From Flavobacterium gelidicaeli (GTDB lineage Bacteria > Bacteroidota > Bacteroidia > Flavobacteriales > Flavobacteriaceae), in contig NZ_JABSNK010000002.1 in assembly GCF_013294005.1 (NCBI RefSeq), positions 248,001 through 312,000 of the forward strand: a stretch of 64,000 bases of DNA. The letters run 5' to 3'. The position numbers and the translations under genes are program-made. The first letter of the stretch is position 1. Each line of letters begins with the position of its first letter. The notes below the pieces were generated by a model that ran no database searches, was not told where the DNA came from, and saw only the letters and a list, made by a program, of their open reading frames with translations. Below are positions 27,211-37,008 of this stretch, piece by piece.

Positions 27211-28605
27211 ATGAAAAAGCTCATCTTAAGTGTCCTTTTTGCAACGGGTTTGTGTGGTAATGCGCAAACAAAACCTTTTCCCGCTAATGTAATTTATACT
27301 AATGGTACCATGGCTACTACTAAAAATAGTCAAGACGCATCAGATAATTATGATATCTGGAAAACTAACTTTGTAGAAGGCTGTTCAAACGGTCGTTATC
27401 GTGTAAAATTTGATGATGGTTCTAAGACCGTTTCTGAAGGAATTGGATACGGAATGCTATTAGCTGCATATAAAGGCGATCAAACATTATTTGATGGACT
27501 TTGGTTGTATTATAAAGACAATAGAAATGGCAACGGGGTAATGAATTGGAAAATTAATGGTTGCTCTGGTACAGATGGTCAAAATGGAGCTACTGATGCC
27601 GAACTAGATGCTGCGTTTGCACTTATCATTGCTGACTATCAATGGGGAAGTCTAGGCTCTCAAAATTATAAAAGTGATGCTAAAGTATTAATAACTGCAA
27701 TTAAAACGCATGAGATCGAAGCAAGTACTTTCGTTTTAAAACCTGGAGATGTATTTGGCGGAAGCGCAATCACAAATCCTTCTTATTTTGCTCCTGCTTA
27801 TTATAGGGCTTTTGGAAATTTTACTGCCGATATAAATTTTTGGAATTCAGTTGCCACAAAAGCATACACCATTATCAATAAAAACTTAACAACAAATAAT
27901 GCTGCTGGCGGATTAGTTTCTGACTGGTGTATGGAGTCAGGTGCGTATTCCTCTCAAGCTAGTGGTTATGCAAACGGAGGTAAATCATATACCTATGATG
28001 CTGCTAGAACACCTTGGCGTATTGCTCTTGATTATTTATGGTATGGTACTGCTGATGCGAAAACGTATGCTAAAAAATCTTCTGATTTTGTAAGAGTCAC
28101 ACTTAACGGAACTGCAAATATTAAAGACGGTTACAATCAAGACGGAAGTTTGAAAGGGCAGTATCACAATGCAACTTTTGTAGGTGCTTTTGCAACGGCA
28201 GCTATGGCAGGTGAAAATCAAACCCATTTAGATGCTTCTTACACAGATTTGAAAAATTTAAATGAACCTAACAGTTACTTTAATCAAACACTTAAAACTT
28301 TGTATTTGTTTACTCTAACTGGTAACTTTTATTTACCTCCTTCAACAACTTTGGCAACAACTGACTTTGACTTAGAAAAATCGAGTGTAACGGTATACCA
28401 AAATCCAAGTACAAACACATTTATGGTTTCGGCACCCGAAAATGCCCAGTTAACAATTATATCCACTCAAGGCGCTATAATCTCTCAACTGAAAACAAAA
28501 ACTGAAACCACTGAAATTAATCTTAGTAATCAAGCAGCAGGAATCTATTTTATAAAAATAACCTCTGAAGGTAAAACAGTTACAAAAAAAATAATATTGA
28601 ACTAA
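27211..28605 (+). CDS. Glycoside hydrolase family 8 endoglucanase with type IX secretion tail
   Basis: The 464-residue protein starts with a signal peptide (MKKLILSVLFATGLCGNAQ). The GH8 domain follows (about 21-375), with the catalytic-acid motif VSEGIGYGM (Glu76) and the family signature ATDAELDAAF around Asp129. GH8 enzymes hydrolyse beta-1,4-glucan or related polymers with inversion. The last 75 or so residues, from VTVYQNPSTNTF to GKTVTKKIIL, form a Por-type (T9SS type A) sorting domain, so the enzyme should be secreted or attached to the surface. The ATG at 27211 begins the signal peptide; upstream codons in frame lie within the tatA terminator. Confidence 0.9.
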   Translation: MKKLILSVLFATGLCGNAQTKPFPANVIYTNGTMATTKNSQDASDNYDIWKTNFVEGCSNGRYRVKFDDGSKTVSEGIGYGMLLAAYKGDQTLFDGLWLYYKDNRNGNGVMNWKINGCSGTDGQNGATDAELDAAFALIIADYQWGSLGSQNYKSDAKVLITAIKTHEIEASTFVLKPGDVFGGSAITNPSYFAPAYYRAFGNFTADINFWNSVATKAYTIINKNLTTNNAAGGLVSDWCMESGAYSSQASGYANGGKSYTYDAARTPWRIALDYLWYGTADAKTYAKKSSDFVRVTLNGTANIKDGYNQDGSLKGQYHNATFVGAFATAAMAGENQTHLDASYTDLKNLNEPNSYFNQTLKTLYLFTLTGNFYLPPSTTLATTDFDLEKSSVTVYQNPSTNTFMVSAPENAQLTIISTQGAIISQLKTKTETTEINLSNQAAGIYFIKITSEGKTVTKKIILN

Positions 28606-28620
28606 TAGTTTTTCAAAACT

Positions 28621-28658
28621 AAAAAAACCCAAATTACTAGCGTAATTTGGGTTTTTTT
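28621..28658. terminator. Bidirectional terminator
   Basis: Perfect 17-bp arms at 28621-28637 and 28642-28658 with a TAGC loop start with an A-run and end with a T-run. The hairpin can serve both the GH8 gene (+) and the convergent secreted-protein gene (-). Confidence 0.85.
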
Positions 28659-28676
28659 ATGATTTATTAATTCACT

Positions 28677-29303
28677 TTATTTACACTTTATCTTGTCAAA
28701 AATTGTGATCAGTTGGTCTAATGCAGTTTCAAGTTTAAATGTTTTATTTTCAATCGCTTCATTTATGTTGGAACAATTAACAAAAACGACTTTTGACATT
28801 TTCTTTATAGTAGAATCTGAAGCATACTTTTTAATAACATTACCCATAGAATTAAAGCCGAAAACTAAATTTTCATCCCCTATATTTCCAAAATAATAGG
28901 ACGTATTAGTGGCTCGAAAATTATTTGTTTGCATACTTCCTTTATCAAGTATTTGACCTATTTTAACTCCATTATCGTAAATAATGTTAAACCAAAATTT
29001 ATTTTTAGCATTAGAAAATTTTCCTGAAAAACCATTTGCAGATGTTAAATACAGAAATTCCATCGTTGTTATAAAACCTGATTCATTAGGATATTCTATT
29101 TTGTTAATTAATGAACTTGAAAATTTTTCACTTTTAGCATTTTCATCTGCTTTAAATCTAACATTAGAGTCTTTATATTCAACCATTTCTGCTAAACCCT
29201 TTTTTTGACTGCCATCATTCATATATAAAATTGCTTTTATATATTTTGCTTGCGCAGCACTAACCATCAAAAGTGCGACAAATAAAAAAATTGTTTTTTT
29301 CAT
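28677..29303 (-). CDS. Secreted protein of unknown function
   Basis: The 208-residue protein has a signal peptide (MKKTIFLFVALLMVSAAQA) and then a beta-rich soluble domain with YIKAILYMNDGSQKKGLAE at the start. No catalytic motif or lipobox is visible, so it is probably periplasmic. The ATG at 29301-29303 is chosen because it opens the signal peptide; an ATG six codons upstream is less likely. It is a single gene, convergent with the GH8 gene. I do not recognise its family. Confidence 0.65.
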   Translation of the reverse strand: MKKTIFLFVALLMVSAAQAKYIKAILYMNDGSQKKGLAEMVEYKDSNVRFKADENAKSEKFSSSLINKIEYPNESGFITTMEFLYLTSANGFSGKFSNAKNKFWFNIIYDNGVKIGQILDKGSMQTNNFRATNTSYYFGNIGDENLVFGFNSMGNVIKKYASDSTIKKMSKVVFVNCSNINEAIENKTFKLETALDQLITIFDKIKCK

Positions 29304-29466
29304 AATTCTGTTTTTTTGCAAATATAGATTTTTATTTTAGTATTAAACTTACTTTATTGATCTCTAATGGACAGACTAAATTTATTTTAACAAAAAAAAG
29401 TACTGAATATTAAACTAAAAAGAATATTTATTTAACTTTGTTAAAAATTATTTTAATTTTATTTAA

Positions 29467-29733
29467 ATGAAACTACCTATTGTTTGTCCAAGTTGTGAAA
29501 ACGCACTCCGAGTTAGTCAGATGAAATGCGACCAATGCACAACCGAAGTAAACGGAAATTACGACTTACCCCTTTATTTAAAATTAAGTAGAGAAGAGCA
29601 AGATTTTATATTAGAATTTTTTTTAAGCAGCGGCAGTATAAAAGAAATGGCAAAACAAGCTGGTAATTCATACCCAACGATGCGAAACAAAATGGATGAT
29701 CTTATTGAGAAAATTAAAAATTTAAAACTATAA
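29467..29733 (+). CDS. DUF2089-type zinc-ribbon/HTH protein
   Basis: The 88-residue protein has a zinc ribbon (CPSC at 8-11 and CDQC at 21-24) followed by a sigma-region-4-like helix-turn-helix (LSREEQDFILEFFLSSGSIKEMAKQ and YPTMRNKMDDL). DUF2089 proteins are proposed small DNA-binding regulators. The membrane protein gene begins 2 bases after its stop, so the two are probably co-translated and functionally linked. Confidence 0.75.
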   Translation: MKLPIVCPSCENALRVSQMKCDQCTTEVNGNYDLPLYLKLSREEQDFILEFFLSSGSIKEMAKQAGNSYPTMRNKMDDLIEKIKNLKL

Positions 29734-29735
29734 CT

Positions 29736-30323
29736 ATGAACTGGCAAACTGTTTTTAATCCGTTTTCAAAGTTTTCTGAAAAAAAATTATTGCTTGTTGG
29801 ATTATTATTTTTTATTATTAATTCTTTAGTCAGTTACTTTACTAAAGTACAAATTGATAGTATCTTTCATTTTACACCAAACGAAAATTTAACAATTAAA
29901 ACTGCGTTTATGTACGTAACATTTAGCACAGTTACTGCAATAGTATTTCTTTTTTTATTAGCACTTATTTTCAATAAAAAAACACGTTTTATTGATATTG
30001 CAAATACTATATTACTATCTCAAGCACCCAACTTTATAGTGATGCTAACTATTAAATTTATTAAAATAGATACTTTGGCGCCAAGCCTTAAAATAAACAA
30101 TGATACCGCTAATCATCAAATTTTAAATTCATTTGATATGGTTTCATTAATAATTTTTATTTTGATACTACTAGTTATAGCGGTTTATGGTTTTGTTTTG
30201 CTATACAATGGTTTTAAAACGGCTACTAATTTTAAAAAATGGCAACACATTACCTTATTTGTAATTTTACTATTCGCTTTTATATTAATTCATCAAGTAT
30301 ATATTAAATATTTAGACCTGTAA
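29736..30323 (+). CDS. Yip1-like five-span membrane protein
   Basis: The 195-residue protein has five hydrophobic spans and a short soluble N-terminus (MNWQTVFNPFSKFSEKK), as in small bacterial Yip1-domain proteins. It lies 2 bases after the DUF2089 gene. A regulator-plus-membrane-protein pair of this kind may couple a membrane signal to transcription, but no partner or ligand can be named. Confidence 0.6.
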   Translation: MNWQTVFNPFSKFSEKKLLLVGLLFFIINSLVSYFTKVQIDSIFHFTPNENLTIKTAFMYVTFSTVTAIVFLFLLALIFNKKTRFIDIANTILLSQAPNFIVMLTIKFIKIDTLAPSLKINNDTANHQILNSFDMVSLIIFILILLVIAVYGFVLLYNGFKTATNFKKWQHITLFVILLFAFILIHQVYIKYLDL

Positions 30324-30429
30324 TCTAGCATTATATTTTAAAATTTTACCTCTAATTAATTTCCTTTTCAAAATTTAAAAATTTGTCAAGGCTAGCAATC
30401 TATTGACTACTAATTAAATAACATCTATT

Positions 30430-31773
30430 ATGAAAACAAAAATGACACTCCTTTTACTATTCAGCTTTCAATTTATTTTTTCACAACAAATAACCGGTTC
30501 CTGGAAAGGCGAGTTAGATGTGCAAGGAATGAAACTTCCGTTGATAATTCACATCAAAAATGAGAATAACATACTCTCCTCTACCCTTGATAGTCCCAAA
30601 CAAGGAGCTACAAATATTGCTGTTGCATCAACAACTTTTGTAGAAAATGAACTCGTATTTGTCGTACCTACTATAGGTCTTAACTACTCAGGAAAATTAG
30701 ATAATGAAGTTATCACTGGAATTTTTAAGCAAGGTCCAAATGAACTGCCACTTACCTTTATCAAATTAAACGAAAACGAAGCAAATCAAACCATTAAGCG
30801 TCCTCAAACCCCCAAACCGCCTTTTAACTACCAAACTGAAGATGTGAGCTTTATAAATAATACTGACAAAAACACCTTGGCTGGAACGCTATCCCAACCT
30901 AAGGATTTTAATAAAACTGCCCCAATAGTTGTAATGATCACCGGTTCTGGAAGTCAAAATCGCGATGAAGAACTATTTGGACACAAACCGTTTGCAGTTA
31001 TTGCTGATGATTTTGCGAAAAAGGGAATTGCAACTTTGCGAATAGATGATCGCGGCATAGGAGGTTCCTCTAAAGGAATTAAAAACGAAACTACTTACAA
31101 TTACGCAACTGATATTGATGCTGCCGTACACTTCTTGATTAAAAGAGGTTATAAAAATATTGGTTTAGTAGGTCACAGTGAAGGGGGAATGATCGCTCCT
31201 ATTGTTGCTATTATAAATAAAAGTGTCAATTTCATGGTATTGATGGCAGGACCAGGAACAGCCATCGATGCATTACTGGTCAAACAAAATTACTTAGGAA
31301 AGCAATTAAGTGGAATAAGTGAAGAAAATTTAAAAAAAGATAGGGATTCCAATCAAAAAATTTACACTTTCATTAAAAACTATTCTGGATTAGATTTAGA
31401 CAAAGATCTGAGATTGTTCCTAACAAATGAAGATGAAGAAATAAATGAGCAAGCTATGAAGCAATATACAGCTCCTTGGTTCCGATACTTTATTGCATTC
31501 AATCCAGATGCCTATTTATCAAAAATAAAAATACCTGTATTAGCAATTAACGGTAGTTTGGATTTTCAAGTTCCTGCAAAAGATAATTTAGCAGCAATTA
31601 AAAATTCATTGACTAGGGCCAAAAATAAAAACTTTGAAACCTACGAATTTGAAGGCATGAACCATCTTTTTCAAGAGTGCAAAACAGGCGCTTTCTCTGA
31701 ATATAGTGAAATTGAACAAACCATTTCACCTAAAGTGCTGGATAAAATGAGTGCTTGGATACTTAAAAAGTAA
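30430..31773 (+). CDS. Secreted alpha/beta hydrolase with N-terminal beta domain
   Basis: The 447-residue protein has a signal peptide (MKTKMTLLLLFSFQFIFS). An N-terminal beta-rich domain (about 20-120, ITGSWKGELDVQG) is followed by an alpha/beta hydrolase with Ser250 in GHSEGG, Asp378 in LDFQVP and His412 in GMNHLF. This resembles the EstA/YqjL-like esterase group in which a small lipocalin-like domain precedes the hydrolase. It probably acts on esters in the periplasm; the substrate is unknown. It is a single gene, with the next gene 219 bases downstream. Confidence 0.85.
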   Translation: MKTKMTLLLLFSFQFIFSQQITGSWKGELDVQGMKLPLIIHIKNENNILSSTLDSPKQGATNIAVASTTFVENELVFVVPTIGLNYSGKLDNEVITGIFKQGPNELPLTFIKLNENEANQTIKRPQTPKPPFNYQTEDVSFINNTDKNTLAGTLSQPKDFNKTAPIVVMITGSGSQNRDEELFGHKPFAVIADDFAKKGIATLRIDDRGIGGSSKGIKNETTYNYATDIDAAVHFLIKRGYKNIGLVGHSEGGMIAPIVAIINKSVNFMVLMAGPGTAIDALLVKQNYLGKQLSGISEENLKKDRDSNQKIYTFIKNYSGLDLDKDLRLFLTNEDEEINEQAMKQYTAPWFRYFIAFNPDAYLSKIKIPVLAINGSLDFQVPAKDNLAAIKNSLTRAKNKNFETYEFEGMNHLFQECKTGAFSEYSEIEQTISPKVLDKMSAWILKK

Positions 31774-31992
31774 ATGAGAATTGCTAGTTTCTATTTCAAA
31801 AACTTATTTTGTTAGCTATTTTTAAATTGTTTACAATAGAATAATTCTTAATCAGATGGATTGTTTATTTATTCATAAAATAAAAAGTCAATTAAACCTT
31901 TTAAAATTCCTTAAGTCTTATCTAGAATTAATCTTAATTACCTATTTTAGCCCCTGAAAAAAATAAATACAAACAAGCAATCTTATATTCAA

Positions 31993-32508
31993 ATGACAAA
32001 GAAGAAGAAATCAAGCAATTTAATGCGCATCATCCACCGTTATTTAGGCTTTTTCCTCGCTGGAATAATGGCAGTTTATGCCTTAAGCGGAATTATTTTA
32101 ATTTTTAGAGATACTGATTTTCTAAAACAAGACAAGAATATTGTCAAAACCATAGCTCCCAATTTGAATGAGGAAGATTTAGGAAAAGAATTGCATCTTA
32201 AAAAATTAAAAGCAGAACGTGAAGAAGGAGATATCGTTTTTTTCAAAGAAGGAACCTACAATAAAAAAACAGGAGTTGCCGATTACAAAACCACAAGCCA
32301 ACCCTTCATAATCGAAAAGATGAACCATTTGCACAAAGCAAAAACTGGTGATCCTTTGTTCTTTTTAAACATCTTCTTTGGAGTATCCCTATTCTTTTTT
32401 GTGATTTCAACCTTCTGGATGTTTACACCAAAAACTACCATTTTCAAAAAAGGTATGTACTTTACCGCAGCCGGAATTGTACTGACTTTAATCATGTTGT
32501 TTTTGTAA
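31993..32508 (+). CDS. PepSY-associated membrane protein
   Basis: The 171-residue protein has three membrane spans (about 17-36, 115-134 and 152-170) and a soluble loop between the first two. The N-terminal LMRIIHRYLGFFLAGIMAVYALSG pattern is that of PepSY-TM proteins, but the protein is shorter than typical members. These proteins are often linked to iron/siderophore or metal uptake and to inner membrane redox, but no such gene is adjacent. A terminator follows. Confidence 0.65.
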   Translation: MTKKKKSSNLMRIIHRYLGFFLAGIMAVYALSGIILIFRDTDFLKQDKNIVKTIAPNLNEEDLGKELHLKKLKAEREEGDIVFFKEGTYNKKTGVADYKTTSQPFIIEKMNHLHKAKTGDPLFFLNIFFGVSLFFFVISTFWMFTPKTTIFKKGMYFTAAGIVLTLIMLFL

Positions 32509-32533
32509 AACAATACTTTTATAACTTTAAATG

Positions 32534-32566
32534 AAAAAACCATCTTTAGTAAAGATGGTTTTTTTA
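32534..32566. terminator. Terminator between the PepSY and tex genes
   Basis: Arms AAAAAACCATCTTT (32534-32547) and AAAGATGGTTTTTT (32551-32564) with an AGT loop are flanked by an A-run and a T-run. It can act for both convergent genes. Confidence 0.85.
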
Positions 32567-32586
32567 TACTTATAGTAACTCAATTC

Positions 32587-34710
32587 TTAAATCACCATCG
32601 TCAACTGAATTCTCTTTCGATCCTCGTCCACTTCAGTTACTTTTACGGTTACATGTTGGTGTAGCTTCACTACCTCATTTACATCGCTTACAAAGCCTAC
32701 TTTTAGTTGAGAGATGTGTACTAAACCACTTTCTTTGACTCCGATGTCGACAAAACAACCAAAATTAGTGATATTGTTCACAATTCCAGGTAAAATCATT
32801 CCTGATTTTACGTCTTTTATGGTTTTTACATTCGGGTCAAATTCGAAAACTTTAGCGGCTTTTCTTGGGTCTAATCCTGGTTTTTCTAATTCTTTAATAA
32901 TGTCTTTTAGCGTCAACAAACCAATTTCTGGAGTAATGTAATTTTCGGGTTTAATTAAAGCTGTCTTCTCCTTATTAGCAATCAAATCATTAACTGTAAG
33001 TTTCAAATCTTTGGCCATTTTTTCAACAATCGAATAGGCTTCAGGATGCACTGCCGAGTTGTCCAACGGATTTTTAGCATTCGAAATTCGGATAAATGCT
33101 ACTCCTTGTTGGTAGGCTTTTTCGCCTAAGCGAGGCACTTTCTTCAATTGTTTTCTGTTTTCGAAAGGTCCGTTTTCAGAACGATAAGTGACAATATTTT
33201 CAGCTAGCTTCTCTCCTATTCCACTCACGTAACTTAGCAAATGTTTACTTGCCGTATTAATGTTGATTCCAACCGAATTCACGCAACGAATTACCGTGCT
33301 ATCTAATTCATCTTTTAATTTATTTTGGTCCACATCATGTTGGTACTGCCCTACTCCAATAGCTTTTGGGTCAATTTTTACCAGCTCTGCCAATGGATCT
33401 GAAAGTCGTCTACCTATTGAAACCGAACCTCTAACAGTCACATCATAATCTGGAAATTCTTCACGAGCAATTTTAGATGCTGAATATACCGAAGCTCCAG
33501 CTTCTGAAACTATAAAAACTTGTACTGGTTTATCAAATGCGATTTTCTTGATGAAAAATTCGGTTTCACGAGATGCGGTTCCGTTTCCTATCGAGATGGC
33601 ATCAATTTTATAGGCATTCACCATCGATTTTATTTTCTTCATCGCCATGGCTGTTTCATTTTGTGGCGCATGCGGATAGATATTTTCATTGTATAATAAA
33701 TCTCCTTTTTCGTCCAAACAGACTACTTTACAACCGCTTCTAAATCCTGGATCGATAGCCAAAATACGTTTTTCACCTAAAGGAGGTGCCAAAAGTAACT
33801 GCCCTAAATTATTAGCAAAAACCTGAATCGAATTGGCATCGGCCTTAGCTTTTGCTTCTTGCAGCGCTTCATTAGAAATCGCTGGATTCAGTAATCGTTT
33901 ATAACTGTCTTCAATGGCTAATTGCACATGTGGCGTACTCGCGCTTTGACCTTTTAGAACCAAAGCATCAATAATATCATAAGCTTCGTCTACATCTACT
34001 TCTACTTTAAACTTGATAAAACCTTCATTTTCGGCACGTAACATAGCCATTAAGCGGTGCGAAGGCGCTTTGGTCAACGGCTCTGACCACTCAAAATATT
34101 GATTGAATTTTTGGGCTGCTTCGTCCTCTTTTTTGCTTTTGACAACCTTAGTAGTAATGGTTGCTTTACGCTCGTATAAGCGACGCAATTGCTTTCGAAC
34201 ATAAATATTTTCGTTAATCCATTCGGCTACAATATCGCGAGCACCTTGCAAAGCAGCGTCTTCGTTGATCACATTTTCGTTTAGATATTTAGTCGAAAGA
34301 AAATCAACATCATCATTGTTTTGCGCCATGATGATTTTAGCTAAAGGTTCTAATCCGTTTTCACGAGCGACATCGGCTTTGGTTTTTTTCTTCTTTTTAT
34401 ACGGTAAATAAAAATCTTCTAGTTCTTGTAAATCAAAACTTTTATCAATTTTAGCAAACAAAGTTTCATTCATCGCGCCTTGTTCCATGATGGATTTCAA
34501 GATGGCTTCTTTACGCTTTACTACCACTTCGTACTCTTTTTGAAGCTTGGCTATATTTTCGATTTGCACTTCGTCTAGATTTCCGGTAGTATCTTTTCGA
34601 TACCTAGAAATAAACGGAATAGTACAATCTTCTTGTAATAATTGAACGGTTTTTTGAATATTGATTGCTGCCGTAGCAACCGATTTGGATATGTATTGTA
34701 TGTTAGTCAT
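32587..34710 (-). CDS. tex: Tex-family RNA-binding transcription accessory protein
   Basis: The 707-residue protein has the Tex layout: a helical N-terminal region, a YqgF/RNase-H-like domain (ILAIDPGFRSGCKV near 317-330), helix-hairpin-helix motifs (LLSYVSGIGEKLAENIV near 480-496, then RKQLKKVPRLGEKAYQQG) and a C-terminal S1 domain (GMILPGIVNNITNFGCFVDIG, near 636-656). Tex binds nucleic acid and influences transcription elongation. The length fits Bacteroidota members. It is a single gene facing the PepSY gene across a shared terminator. Confidence 0.92.
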   Translation of the reverse strand: MTNIQYISKSVATAAINIQKTVQLLQEDCTIPFISRYRKDTTGNLDEVQIENIAKLQKEYEVVVKRKEAILKSIMEQGAMNETLFAKIDKSFDLQELEDFYLPYKKKKKTKADVARENGLEPLAKIIMAQNNDDVDFLSTKYLNENVINEDAALQGARDIVAEWINENIYVRKQLRRLYERKATITTKVVKSKKEDEAAQKFNQYFEWSEPLTKAPSHRLMAMLRAENEGFIKFKVEVDVDEAYDIIDALVLKGQSASTPHVQLAIEDSYKRLLNPAISNEALQEAKAKADANSIQVFANNLGQLLLAPPLGEKRILAIDPGFRSGCKVVCLDEKGDLLYNENIYPHAPQNETAMAMKKIKSMVNAYKIDAISIGNGTASRETEFFIKKIAFDKPVQVFIVSEAGASVYSASKIAREEFPDYDVTVRGSVSIGRRLSDPLAELVKIDPKAIGVGQYQHDVDQNKLKDELDSTVIRCVNSVGININTASKHLLSYVSGIGEKLAENIVTYRSENGPFENRKQLKKVPRLGEKAYQQGVAFIRISNAKNPLDNSAVHPEAYSIVEKMAKDLKLTVNDLIANKEKTALIKPENYITPEIGLLTLKDIIKELEKPGLDPRKAAKVFEFDPNVKTIKDVKSGMILPGIVNNITNFGCFVDIGVKESGLVHISQLKVGFVSDVNEVVKLHQHVTVKVTEVDEDRKRIQLTMVI

Positions 34711-34738
34711 TTTAGTTTTTTTCGAACAGCTAAAATAA

Positions 34739-34746
34739 TATCTTTG
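34739..34746 (+). promoter_or_regulatory. -7 element (TATCTTTG) of the DUF1294 gene
   Basis: TATCTTTG fits TAnnTTTG and lies 18 bases upstream of the ATG at 34765. It is in the short gap between divergent genes. Confidence 0.4.
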
Positions 34747-34764
34747 AAACTTAAATTAAGTTAA

Positions 34765-35034
34765 ATGACATTTTTATTCTACCTATTTTTAATTATTAAT
34801 GCAACTGCTTTTATACTAATTGGCTATGATAAAAGTCTTGCCAAAAACCAAAAAAGACGCATTCCTGAACGAACACTTCTTTTATTTGTATTGATTGGTG
34901 GTACAATTGGTTCTGGATTAGCAATGCAAATTTTTAGACATAAAACAGCAAAGAGAAGTTATCTTTTAAAGTTTTGGGGAATAGTCATTTTGCAAATTGC
35001 AACAGGTTGCTATTGGTTTTATTTTAAAAAGTAA
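34765..35034 (+). CDS. DUF1294 membrane protein
   Basis: The 89-residue protein has three short spans. NATAFILIGYDKSLAKNQKRRIPE and LLFVLIGGTIGSGLAMQIFRHKT match the DUF1294 pattern well. The family is found in many bacteria and its function is unknown. It is divergent from tex and its stop codon is inside the first arm of a terminator hairpin. Confidence 0.82.
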   Translation: MTFLFYLFLIINATAFILIGYDKSLAKNQKRRIPERTLLLFVLIGGTIGSGLAMQIFRHKTAKRSYLLKFWGIVILQIATGCYWFYFKK

Positions 35035-35070
35035 ATGGCATGATTTTAATAAAATCATGCCATTTTTTTA
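35033..35070. terminator. Terminator overlapping the DUF1294 stop codon
   Basis: Perfect 15-bp arms at 35033-35047 and 35051-35065 with an AAT loop are followed by a T-run. The last bases of the stop codon are part of the first arm. It is bidirectional, facing the DUF3857 gene. Confidence 0.82.
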
Positions 35071-35097
35071 TTTACTTATATTCTAATTCGTTTACTA

Positions 35098-37008
35098 TTA
35101 TTTTTTTGGTTTTAAAACCAAAACTGCTTTAGAAAAATCGTAGCCTGCATTAATTACATTACGGTATTCTTGGTATTGATCTTTAGGATAATCTATTGCA
35201 TTATACGATTCTAAAATTGTAACTATCAATTGATTTCCTTGAACAGATACGGTAGATTTAAAAGAACAAATCTTACTTTCATCACCTTTCATTTTTCGAT
35301 CAATTACTAAATCTTTATAACTTTCTACAACATAGCCAGCTGGTATATTAAATACTATTTTATGCTTGTATGTTTTAGTATAGTCAATTGCTATATCATG
35401 TGTTCTTATAGTTTCTTGATATAAATTAGATTGTTTACCTATAACTTTTCCAAGATTAATTAAAACTAGTTTTCCTGCTTTGTCTACTAAACCTTCATTT
35501 GCTGAAGCATTTGTAGTTACAATAAATGGCGTGTTGTCTTGATTGTACTTAAATTCTTCATTAGATAGTGTGTAATTGTCTAATTTTAAACCGCTGTCTT
35601 CACCAAAAATTCTATTTTGGAAATACTCCTTCAAGTCTTTTTCTTCTTTGTTTTCTTTAAAATAACGAATTCGGTTTCGATCTAATTGTCCTTCATAACC
35701 TGAATTTGAATAGGTTTTTTCAATAGTTGCTTCACTTAGATCCTTAGATAAAGTTACGGTACTTATAGTTTCATTTACTGTATAATTAGCTGGAGCTGTT
35801 GGAAAATAGAATTGATTAGAAACTACTTTTTCTTTTGGGTCGTAAGCAACACCATGGCTTCCTTGAATTTCATACATTGGGTAACCATAAGATAAATATT
35901 TTTCATAAGGAGAAATGAATTTCTTAGTTTCAGGAATATAATACATGAACTCGTGAGTTAAAGGCATTACGTAAAATTCATTATCAACATCACCCATATA
36001 ACGAGACATACCTACAACTACTTGATAGGGGATTTTTAGTTCTTTGAAAGCAAAAGCATATAAATCAAAAATATCTGATGCTTTCAATTTTTGCTTTCCG
36101 TCATTAAGATCTGTTACTTTATTCGCTTTCTCTCCACTCCATACAAAATCAAAATTTTCTTTGATATAATTATCAATTTTAATCATTTTTTCATCGGTAG
36201 GAATATCTTTAATGTCTAAATTTTCTATAAACTCTCTAGCTTGATTTTTTTTAAAATATTGAAACTTAGGTTTTGTGTAATAGGCAAGAAAATGCTTTCT
36301 CCAGTTATAATTATCATAAGCAGGAGTATAAACAAGATAAATTAGTTTTACTAGATTTTTAATATTTGTTGCATATTTTTCCTCTTTGTATGGGGCAATA
36401 TTAGTGGCAGTATAAGTGTATATTCTACCTGAAGACGTATAGGTAAAATTTGGTGATTGAAATGTATTTATAATTGCCCCCTCAGCACTATGAGAAAATT
36501 GAGCTTCTAAAACGGGAATATCTTTCTGAAAAATTTCTACACCACTAGGATTAGGATTTTCCTTTAGAATAAAATAATACTCCAAAATATCTCCTGCCTC
36601 TACTCCTTCAAAAACAATTGATTTTATTTTATCTGATTCGGTTTCAACAATACGTTCTTTTGGTAATACTTGAATTTCACCGTTAGGTTTGATAATACGA
36701 GCGTGAAAATCACGTAACGTACGAACTAAACCGTTATCCTCAGCTTTAATTTTGTTATATTTGTTTATCTCTTCGGCTTTATTAATTTTTATAGCAAAAT
36801 GATTCATTACGAAACTGGCAAATGCATAATTACCTACTCTGGTATGTATCCAGCGCTTGTCTAGCAACACTACTGCTGCTTCATTTTTATACTCTTCAGG
36901 AATGGTTTTAAAAACGGGTTTTTCATCCCAAGTATAACTTTTAATTTCTTGACTATTAGCTACAATAGAAATAAGTAGCACCAAAACTGCAATTGCTTTT
37001 TTTATCAT
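35098..37008 (-). CDS. DUF3857 protein with degenerate transglutaminase-like domain
   Basis: The 636-residue protein has a signal peptide (MIKKAIAVLVLLISIVANS), an N-terminal DUF3857 beta domain (about 40-220), a transglutaminase-like core (about 250-400) and a C-terminal beta domain. Compared with the gene upstream, the catalytic GDCKD motif is replaced: the aligned stretch reads SDIFD, with Ile313 where the Cys should be. The protein therefore probably has no protease or cross-linking activity and may be a structural or binding partner. Its start overlaps the stop of the upstream gene by 4 bases (ATGA), so the two are translationally coupled. Confidence 0.8.
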   Translation of the reverse strand: MIKKAIAVLVLLISIVANSQEIKSYTWDEKPVFKTIPEEYKNEAAVVLLDKRWIHTRVGNYAFASFVMNHFAIKINKAEEINKYNKIKAEDNGLVRTLRDFHARIIKPNGEIQVLPKERIVETESDKIKSIVFEGVEAGDILEYYFILKENPNPSGVEIFQKDIPVLEAQFSHSAEGAIINTFQSPNFTYTSSGRIYTYTATNIAPYKEEKYATNIKNLVKLIYLVYTPAYDNYNWRKHFLAYYTKPKFQYFKKNQAREFIENLDIKDIPTDEKMIKIDNYIKENFDFVWSGEKANKVTDLNDGKQKLKASDIFDLYAFAFKELKIPYQVVVGMSRYMGDVDNEFYVMPLTHEFMYYIPETKKFISPYEKYLSYGYPMYEIQGSHGVAYDPKEKVVSNQFYFPTAPANYTVNETISTVTLSKDLSEATIEKTYSNSGYEGQLDRNRIRYFKENKEEKDLKEYFQNRIFGEDSGLKLDNYTLSNEEFKYNQDNTPFIVTTNASANEGLVDKAGKLVLINLGKVIGKQSNLYQETIRTHDIAIDYTKTYKHKIVFNIPAGYVVESYKDLVIDRKMKGDESKICSFKSTVSVQGNQLIVTILESYNAIDYPKDQYQEYRNVINAGYDFSKAVLVLKPKK

